Shown here piece after piece: positions 56,095 through 64,000 of a stretch of 64,000 nucleotides of DNA (its first letter is position 1; each line of letters opens with the position of its first letter). The position numbers and the translations under genes were made by a program. Source of the DNA: Larix kaempferi. Taxonomy: Eukaryota > Streptophyta > Pinopsida > Pinales > Pinaceae. The notes beneath the pieces are model-generated. The model was given only the letters and a program-made list of their open reading frames with translations. It did not search any database and was not told the DNA's origin. The stretch lies in contig BSBM01000763.1 of assembly GCA_027924585.1 (NCBI GenBank), forward strand, positions 1,691,001 to 1,755,000. The letters are read 5' to 3'.

Positions 56095-57648
56095 TGTTGA
56101 TCTTTCTTTTTCTCTTCTAGCAGACCCGGGCTGACGGTAATCTTTTAGACCAACAGAACCCTTAGCTCACTGGCCCTTTCGGCAACAGGTCGCAGAAGCA
56201 ACCTGAAGTCTCACCCGAAGTGATTCTAATGGGAGGCAGAAGACTCAAGTGTCCTCAGCCAAGTTCCGAGGCATCCAGGGTGCTTAAACCCACCTTAACC
56301 CCTTCCTCTGGAGCTGACTATCTCATTCCATTACTCCGGCTACGCCTCCGTCTTATCGCATCACGCAGGGAATGCGATAAGTCTTCCCCTATGTGAAACC
56401 GTCTAGCGATGCCTAAGATATCGTAGGCGCGATATCTTCCCCTTCTAGTTCCTGCGGTAAGTGAACTTTGACCACTTCCTGGATTAATAGGTGGTCTCAG
56501 CTATTCCTATCCTGGTACTGAAGTTAGCAACAACATTCAGTCTCCAAGCATACCCCTCGCTAATGAACTTGACCCTTGATATCGCGCGGCAACGTAATTA
56601 AGTAGAATATTACTTTGAGCAGGGTCTAAGTAGACCATTCATGACTTACATTCAGTTCATACTCGCACATTATCCTCTGTTAACAATTATCTAGTTGCTA
56701 TGCGGGTAGCTATGGTTATCACAATTATTATACATCATTCAGAAGTTAAACTGACGACCATGTACACTACTTATAACAGACTGAAGCATTCATATATAAC
56801 ACAGACAAGTGCATGAGAGCAGTAGCTACACAAATACAATAGTGCGACTTAGATAAGCACGCTGTTACTCCCAGGGAGAGAACTGCGCCCAGGGGAACTG
56901 CGGTTCTTGTTTACAACTATGAAGGATAAACACAGCTCCGTTCCACTCTTTACAACAAGGGTCTTCTGGGAAACTCCACCTCAGTGGGAGCCCTTCTCTA
57001 TAGACCTCTTTCTCTTCCTGCCTTTTACAATGCACTCTCTTTCTCTCACAATCCCTGCGGATCGCACTATCTCTCAACAGGTTAGCCCTATGTTCTCTCA
57101 GGGACGTCCAGACTCTGCAACAACAGACTTGGCTAGCCTCTACCTGATGTCTCTATCACTATGTGGCCAACCCCTTATCCTATAAAAAGACTACTATATA
57201 TAGATGGCCCGAAGGTCTCATCGCAGTTACAAAACTGTGGGCCTTATCCCAACAGTGACTCAACCCTAACCACTTACAGTCAACTGGCTGTACTTCCATG
57301 GCCGCCTTCTGTCTCGTCGCCGCTTCCTGCAGTCCTTAGTATTTAATGCATCGGCCCGTCGCTTCTTCTTGGTTCAAGCAACGCTGACTGTAGTCCTTCT
57401 TCTTTAATGAGGGTAGCTGAACCCTCTCTTCATCTCCGGCGCCTTTATTGCGGTGGTTGAGCTCTCCCTTCGGCCTCTTCTTTGTACCACATGCTTGACT
57501 TTTCTGTACCTATCGCCGTGATTCCCGCCGGAATTTGCGCTACGGCGATATCTTTGTCTTACCGCCAAAATTGGTACTTTCTCTCCAAAATTAGTTATCC
57601 TTCCCAAAATTAGCAGCTTCCTAAATGCTGCGGAAGTTCTCTCCAACA
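56095..57648 (-). repeat. 5' LTR of element D (right copy)
   Basis: 1,554 bp. I count about six single-base differences from 44392-45945 and no indel. Confidence 0.94.
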
Positions 57649-57653
57649 TTGAT
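57649..57653. repeat. Target duplication of element D (right copy, TTGAT)
   Basis: Matches 44387-44391; element B resumes at 57654. Confidence 0.88.
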
Positions 57654-58003
57654 AAACACGACTCTAGACTTACAACGTAGGTTATGCTATTATTAAATTA
57701 TTAATTAATTAATGTGACCAAGGCAATAAACCTTAATTGAATGTCTTGAAGAGTCGATGACGACTTAATGAGGATTGTGTGGAATCCAATAACAAAACCT
57801 ATGTAGAACTACTGTTGTAAATTTAGTACCGGGTGGCCTCAAGATGGCCTGATCGAAACATCCTGAACTATAGCTCTTAGAGTAAAAAACGCTCGTAAAT
57901 TAGTCTTGGTGCACTTTTGAATTAATTATTGAGTTTAATAGTAAATTAGTCATGATGTCATTGTGTGCTAACTATCCTATTATTCCATGTGGCAGGGATA
58001 AAC
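57654..58003 (+). other. Element B leader, last part
   Basis: Noncoding sequence leading to the gag ATG at 58004. No gene seen. Confidence 0.6.
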
Positions 58004-61000
58004 ATGGTAAGAACGCGAGCAGGTCGGGGGCGAGGTCAGACGACGGCATTACCTAAGCCGAGTGTGCCGACACCATCGCCAGAGACCATTCTTATACTGC
58101 GCTCATTGGAAGCGATAAACGAAACACTCAGGGGACTAGCACAGAGAGGTAGTGTTGCCTCGGAGGTAGAGGTGGAGGCCCCTCCACTAAGGGAGGAAGT
58201 TCCTGTGGTAGAAGCGAATATGGTACCAAGAACTCCGCATTAGGATATCAAAAGGGAGCTTCAGAAGATAAGGCTTCCAGAATTTTTGGGGGGTCGATCA
58301 GGGATACGAGCAGAGTCGTGGTTGGAAGAGATGACCAGGTGCTTGACCTTGCAGGAGTACACCTCCACGTCCAAGTCCAAACTAGCCATATTTCAACTAA
58401 AGGGGGCCGCTTTGAACTGGTGCGGAAACTAAGAAAGGCGGCTACACCTTACACCAGACACGGTTCCATGGGAACTGTTTGTGAAAAAATTCAAAGGGAA
58501 GTACCTACCCGCATCCTACCAGGAAGAACAAGCAGGGGCTCTTCATTCCTTGGTACAAAGGCATCTATCTGTGGAGGAGTATGAAGAGAGGTTCATGGAA
58601 TTAGTGAAGTATGTCCCTTACTTGGACAATGAAAAACGCCAGGTTGAGCGCTTCATGTATGGGCTCAATGCCAAGATCAGGGATCAGGTACGGATGTGGA
58701 AACCAACTTTGGTCGCCGAAGTAGTAGATTGTGCTCGTTACACTGAGGAGATGTTGGGTGCAAATCCCATCAGGTCATTCAACTCTTAGCAGTTAGGGTT
58801 TGTGGGGAAAGCCCCTCGAAGCTATCCTCAGGGAGGATATGCGAGGCCACCTCCCTACGGGAACAGGAGCACACCAAGAGTCGCAGCGGTAGACAGATTA
58901 GTGGCAACTAGGGTGGTGCCCCAGTCAGCCACAGGAACTCACCAGGGTGTGAGGAATTTCAGAGGATCAGCTAGTAGGGGAAGGGGTCCTAGGGGGAGGA
59001 ACCCCTCTCAGAGGTTTGAACAGGTTATCTCTCCCACTCCATTACAGGTTGCTTGTTGGGGATGTGGAGGTCCACATTACCAGCATGACTATCCCGAATT
59101 ACGATCTGGTACAGTACGTCGAGAAGGAAAAGCTCCAATGGGGAGTGGGGGTAGTAGGCATCAGATCTCGGCTGTAGTAAACAACCATCAGGAAGAGCAC
59201 CAACCCACTATAGTGGAATCATCAGGTACAGTCAATAATGTCAAGCTTAGAATATTGTTTGATCCTGGTGCTACTGATAGTTTCATTTCTCCATATGCAT
59301 TAGACAAATGTGGGTTGGCAGCCTATGAGCATGACGATTTCAGCTTAGTCGAAATGGCTTCAGGGGTAAAGCAAGCAGTAGGACCTAGTGTCGATAATTG
59401 TGTAGTGGATCTCGGGGTGTGTGTGACACAAGTCAAAGTGTACGTCACCACCCTCGGAACTTATGATATCATCATAGGTATGAATTGGCTTGAGGAACAT
59501 CGAGCTTTCTTGGACTGTTATGGGAAGAAAGTTCTTTGCATTAATGACAACGGAGAGGCCATCAAGATCTAGGGTATCAAACGGAAGGTGTCCCTACGGT
59601 TCATATCAACGATGAACGTAAAGCGATGTATGCGACAGGGATTCTAGTTGTACATTGTTGAAGCGGTAAACAGTGAGAAGGGACCCTCCTTTGATGACTA
59701 TCCAGTATTAGCCGAGTTCAGTGATGTATTCCCAAAGGAATTACCTGGGTTACCTCCAAAAAGGGAACTTGATTTTACCATTGAGGTAAAACCCGGTTCA
59801 GAGCCAACATCGAAGACACCTTATAGGATGACGGCCCCAGAACTTTGTGAGTCGCAAATGCAGTTGAAGGAACTGCTAGATCTAGGCTTCATCAGACCAA
59901 GTATTTCACCATGGGGTGCGCCAGTAATCTTTGTGAAGAAGAAGGATGGTTCCTTGCATCTTTGCATTGATTACCGAGATTTGAATAGAGCCACCGTGAA
60001 GAATAGGTACCCGATACCTCGAATTGATGAACTCTTTGATCAAATGAAAGGGGCGACAGTCTTCTCAAAGATCGACTTACGATCAGGTTACCACCAGCTA
60101 TGGATTAAGGAAGGTGATATACCTAAGACTTCTTTTCGAGCAAGGTTTGGGCACTATGAGTTTGTGGTGGTACCCTTCGGTTTGACCAATGCCCCAGCTG
60201 TATTCATGAGTCTCATGAATAGCGTGTTTTGAAAATACTTAGATCAATTTGTGCAAGTCTTCTTGGATGACATCCTCATCTACTCCAAGAATGAACAGGA
60301 GCACGAGGAACACTTGCAAATAGTGTTGTCATGCTTAAGGGAGCATCAGTTGTATGGTAAGTTGTCCAAATGTTCATTCTATCAGAAGGAGATCCATTAC
60401 CTAGGGCATATAATTTCCAGTGAGGGAATTTCTGTTGACCTTGAAAAGGTGAAGGCCATAATGGAATGGCCCGTGCCAAAGAATGTGCATGAAGTAAGGA
60501 GCTTCATGGGGTTAGCCGGGTATTATAGAAGGTTTGTTGGGGGTTTCTCAAAAATTGCAAAACCCATAACTACCTTACAGCGTAAAGGCACTAGGTATGA
60601 ATGGACAGATGAATGCGATGCCACATTCGCCGAGTTGAAAAGACTATTGACGAGTGCACCAATTCTACGAGTTCCAGATATGGAGAAGGAATTCACGGTT
60701 TGGACCGATGCTTCAAGGCAAGGTTTGGGTGCAGTGTTGATGCAGGAAGGTGGGGTAATAGCTTATGCGTCAAGAAAGCTAAAAACACATGAAGAGAATT
60801 ACCCTACTCATGACCTAGAGTTAGCTGCAGTGATGTTAGCTTTGAAGCTTTGGAGACATTACCTTGTTGGACGAAGCTTTGAGCTCAAGTCTGATCACCA
60901 AAGCTTAAGGTATATCTTCACTCAGAGAGACCTAAATGCTAGGCAAAGGCGATGGAGTGAATTCATGAGCGAGTATGATTTTGGGATTTCCTACATCAAG

Positions 61001-62515
61001 GGGAAGGAGAATGTGGTAGTGGATGCCTTAAGCAGAAAACCAAGACTTTTCTCTCTTATACCTTTGAAGGTGGATTTGAGGGAAAGAATCTTAGGGCAGC
61101 TACTCGGGGATAGTTGGTACCTAAAGGTCACAGCAGCACTCCAGAATGGGAAACCAGTGGGACCAAAGTTTGAAGGCTATGAGTTGGAATCCGATGGTTT
61201 GTTACGGTATCAACGGAGGATGTATATTCCTGAGGAGGGATATATTAGAGAGACTATCCTTAAGGAGGCCCACAGAGCAGTGTATTGTGCACACCCGGGT
61301 GTAAAGAAGATGTATGAAGACATGAAGCAACTCTTCTTTTGGGCAGGGATGAAAAGAGATGTGGTCAAATTCGTTGCTAAGTGCCTTGAGTGTCAGCAGG
61401 TAAAAGCTGATCATCACCACCCGACAGGACTGTTACAGCCACATGACATACCTATGTCGAAGTGGGAGGTTATCTCCATGGAATTCGTGGTGGGATTGCC
61501 TCTTACCTCTCATAGGCATGCTGCCATTATGGTCATCGTTGACAAACTAACCAAAACTGCTCACTTCATTCCAGTTAAGGAGACCTATGATGTCACGGAT
61601 GTAACACGTGTGTTCATAAATGAAGTTGTTCGTCTCCATGGGTTTCCCAAGAAGATTATATCGGATAGGGATTCCAGGTTTACATCCAGGTTTTGGACGA
61701 GTTTGCAGTCGACGTTGGGTACTCAGTTGAACCTAAGCACTGCTTACCATCCAGAGACAGATGGGCAAACAGAAAGAGTGAATCAGGTGATGGAGGACAT
61801 GCTTAGAATGTATGTCATAGATCAACAAACTCATTGGGAAAAGCACTTACCTTTGGTAGAGTTTGCTTATAACAACAGTTACCATAGCTCAATTGGGATG
61901 CCTCCATATGAAGCTTTATATGGAAGGCCATGCAGGACACCATTGAGTTGGGAAAGGTTAGAGGATCGAGTAATTATAGGACCTGAGTTGATTCAAGAAA
62001 TGGAAGAGCAGGTTGTTTAGATTAGACAGTGGTTAAAGGAAGCACAGGATAGACAGAAGAGTTATGACGATGCGCATAGGGTTGACCGAAGCTATAAGGT
62101 TGGTGATGCAGTGTTCATCCGCATTAGGCCTAGCAAAAGTACCATCAGGTTCGGGAAAGGGACAAAGTTGTCACCACGATTTATAGGACCCTTTGAAATT
62201 TTAGAAAAGGTTGGACCCGTCGCGTATCGTCTTGCGCTGCCACCCCATTTGCACAAAACTCATAATGTTTTTCATGTATCTGTTTTACGACATTATGTAG
62301 CTGATGAGTCACATAAAATAAATTGGAAGGAACTGCAGGTTTCGGACGAGGGAACCATCAGGGTCGAACCATTACTTATATTGGAACGCAGGGTTAAATA
62401 GTTGAGGCACCATTTGGTGGACCATGTTAAGGTCCAGTGGGAACGGTATAGCCCAGGTTCTGCTAACTGGGAGGACGCAGAGACTATGCGTTGTGATTAT
62501 CCCACGTTATTTTGA
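58004..62515 (+). pseudogene. Element B gag-pol with chromodomain
   Basis: One frame of 1,503 codons from ATG 58004 (MVRTRAGRGRG) to TGA 62513-62515, interrupted by eight stops: 58241, 58430, 58787, 59570, 59645, 60230, 62018 and 62399. No frameshift is seen. Gag is followed by a degenerate knuckle (CWGCGGPHYQHDY), a protease with LFDPGATDSF (DPG where DSG is usual), RT with [31 protein letters not shown] and FLDDILIYS, RNase H with [10 protein letters not shown] and VDALSR, and integrase with SDRDSRFTS and DGQTERVNQ. The first integrase acid reads SMEFVVGLP, Glu for Asp. A GPF/Y-type module (PRFIGPFEIL) and a C-terminal chromodomain (VKVQWERY, ANWEDAETM) follow. Chromodomains guide integration to chromatin in this family. 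This copy is inactive. Confidence 0.93.
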
Positions 62516-62540
62516 TCATAACTTCGGGACGAAGTTTCCT

Positions 62541-62554
62541 GAAGGGTGGGTGTA
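62541..62554 (+). other. Polypurine tract of element B
   Basis: GAAGGGTGGGTGTA directly precedes the right LTR. Confidence 0.65.
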
Positions 62555-64000
62555 TGTAACACCCCGTTTTGACATTTCTACCTGAACTACTATTATATGT
62601 TGTATTTGTTTGATTGTGAGACTTCGTCGGTTTGACGACACTGTGGACATATGGTTCTATTATTTTGCCGATATATATATGTGTGTGTGTGTGATGATAG
62701 TATTATGATCGGTAGTCATGTTTAGATATGTATCATGTGTTAATTGTGTCAAATATATGGAATTTACTGAATGATGGGTACGTGGATACTGTTACAGTTA
62801 TATGTTGAAATAATGAATGTTATGCCAGGTGCATGGTGAATGAATGAGTTTATTGTTGTTATGTTATGATGAAATATATGTGTGTACATATCGAGGATTT
62901 ATGCACGATATCCTATATTGTATGTCGAGGACTGACTTACACGTTGAAACGGCTAAGTGATAGATGGATCCTACGAGGTGGGAGGGCCTCGGGGACACGG
63001 ACTTCGAAAGATAAAATGGTATGTGAGTGATGCATTATTTACTTTCGTATGGTTATTATGCTGTTTATTATGATATATGTTATGACATGGGTGGGGTAGG
63101 GTTTCAAGAAACTCAACCGCCCAGATCGGTTATACGATGACAGACCGAGTACAAGTGCAACGCTGTTGTTATGTCGGGTGGACATAGTGCCTTGTTCCAT
63201 TAGGGGGGTGGAGGATTTACCCACCGTTTATCCCCGAAACCCAGAGTCATGGGAGGGCTGAGCTACGGCGCGCTCTCCAAGGTGTGTGATGATGACTGGT
63301 GGTTGCCTGCTGGGGAAGCTTGGTCGATGTAGTCGACACTTCCGCTTACGGGTTCTAGCTGGAACCGGTCATGACTTGACATTCCAGGGTAGTCCAGCAT
63401 AGGACAGGATAGGATGTGGAATTTAGTGATGATGTAGGTAGATAGGTGTAGCATGAGGTAGGGGTGAAAACAAGATCTAACTGTAGGTGTGTAAAACCCT
63501 TGATTAGTATGTGTCAAAATCAGCGATATATGAATTGTCGTAACTTGAGTTTCAGTAACCTAATGGATTGTACCTTGCAAACTATGTTAAAACATGTGTC
63601 AGTAAATAATAAGTTCCTTGACTATGATTGATGTATGTGAATTATTACTTTTAGTGTACTTACATGAGGAATGTAAGCAGTATCTACGCTTACATAACTC
63701 GCCTACATATTATGAATTACATGAAATATTGTTGAGTAATAATGTCAATTAGTGTCGCTTAATATTAATTACTGTCGTTTAGTAATTAACCATTGTTGAT
63801 CAATGTTAATAATGTCGATTAAAGTTAAAAATGATGATTAGGGTTAATAATGTTGATTAATGGTTAATTATTGTCCATTAATAATTAATTATTGTTGATT
63901 AATAAACAAAGCTATGGTTAACCTAGGTAGTGACTAATGCAATTGCTTAGGATGCTTGATTAATTGTTAATGAGTTTAATTAGCCAGGACTAAGGGTTGA
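62555..64000 (+). repeat. Right LTR of element B, truncated by the window end
   Basis: Matches 22899-23837 and then 33869-34377, showing the site as it was before element C inserted. About 1,370 bp of the LTR lie beyond the window. Confidence 0.93.

Larger units (their letters stand above)
44392..57648 (-). mobile_element. Element D: intact Ty3/gypsy-type element with extra ORFs
   Basis: Two LTRs of exactly 1,554 bp with about six differences flank a - strand interior, with TTGAT target duplications. Order of parts: PBS for tRNA-Glu, ORF1 (160 aa), ORF2 gag-pol (2,018 aa, PR-RT-RNH-INT order), a 753-nt gap, ORF3 (930 aa), and a polypurine tract. Integrase lies after RNase H, so it is Ty3/gypsy-type. 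There is no chromodomain. The FDDW-type RT box and DLG protease point to the non-chromovirus side (Athila/Tat relatives, or the Phygy/Selgy type); placement needs a tree. It looks complete and recent. Confidence 0.92.
22899..64000 (+). mobile_element. Element B: Tekay-like chromovirus, split by three insertions
   Basis: The left LTR starts TGTAACACCCCG at 22899 and ends TTACA at 35743. The right LTR starts with the same word at 62555 and runs off the window. Without element C the left LTR is 2,814 bp. A tRNA-iMet-type PBS follows at 35746. The gag-pol frame is at 58004-62515 and ends in a chromodomain, as in Tekay/Del chromoviruses. Element C lies in the left LTR, and LINE-2 and element D in the leader. 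LTR divergence is about 15 in 509 compared bases. The right target duplication is outside the window. Confidence 0.9.

Noticed and set aside
44392-57648. Element D as an integrated pararetrovirus
   Set aside because: It has LTRs, target duplications, a PBS, a polypurine tract and a complete integrase, which fit an LTR retrotransposon.
1-64000. Host protein-coding, tRNA or rRNA genes
   Set aside because: All supported coding regions belong to retroelements, and no cloverleaf or rRNA sequence was seen by eye; a tRNAscan-SE run would settle the tRNA part.

Overview
The window looks like intergenic DNA from a large, transposon-rich land-plant genome. I see no host gene, tRNA or rRNA gene. Almost everything is retroelement sequence: plant L1-type LINEs (APE endonuclease, RT, C-terminal RNase H, DUF4283/CCHC ORF1) and Ty3/gypsy elements of plant lineages (Tekay-like chromovirus, Tat-like elements). 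The host species cannot be named from the sequence.

Layout. 1-3545: 3' half of an old LINE on the + strand (LINE-1), ending in poly(A). 3546-5691: gene-free, partly very AT-rich. 5692-22898: element A, a decayed Tat-like Ty3/gypsy element on the - strand. It has gag-PR-RT-RNH-INT, a second (archaeal-type-like) RNase H ORF after integrase, and a gene-like plant-mobile-domain (PMD) unit in antisense. 22899-64000 (runs off the end): element B, a Tekay-like chromovirus on the + strand with 2.8-kb LTRs, inserted in an A LTR fragment. Inside B lie three younger insertions. Element C (23838-33863, +) sits in B's left LTR; it has an intact gag-protease ORF but no RT or integrase. LINE-2 (37811-44010, -) is nearly full length with a 17-bp target duplication. 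Element D (44392-57648, -) is apparently intact, with TTGAT target duplications.

The nesting A > B > (C, LINE-2, D) agrees with LTR divergence estimated by eye: A about 4.5%, B about 3%, C 5/583 (0.9%), D about 6/1554 (0.4%). The open reading frames of C and D are intact, while A, B and both LINEs carry nonsense codons. In B all eight in-frame stops lie in one otherwise open 1,503-codon frame, and every one could come from a C-to-T change (CAG, CAA or CGA).

The most interesting unit is element D. It has a 15-nt PBS matching the tRNA-Glu 3' end and only 18 nt between PBS and the first ATG. A 160-aa ORF is followed by an in-frame double UAG and a 2,018-aa gag-pol. That polyprotein has five CCHC knuckles and an extra gag-like module between protease and RT. 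A 930-aa sense-strand ORF with an NLS-like segment and long coiled coil ends 13 nt before the 3' LTR. All visible RT, RNase H and integrase catalytic residues are present. The second is the antisense PMD unit of element A, which has a TATA-like box, a predicted leader intron and a predicted coding intron.
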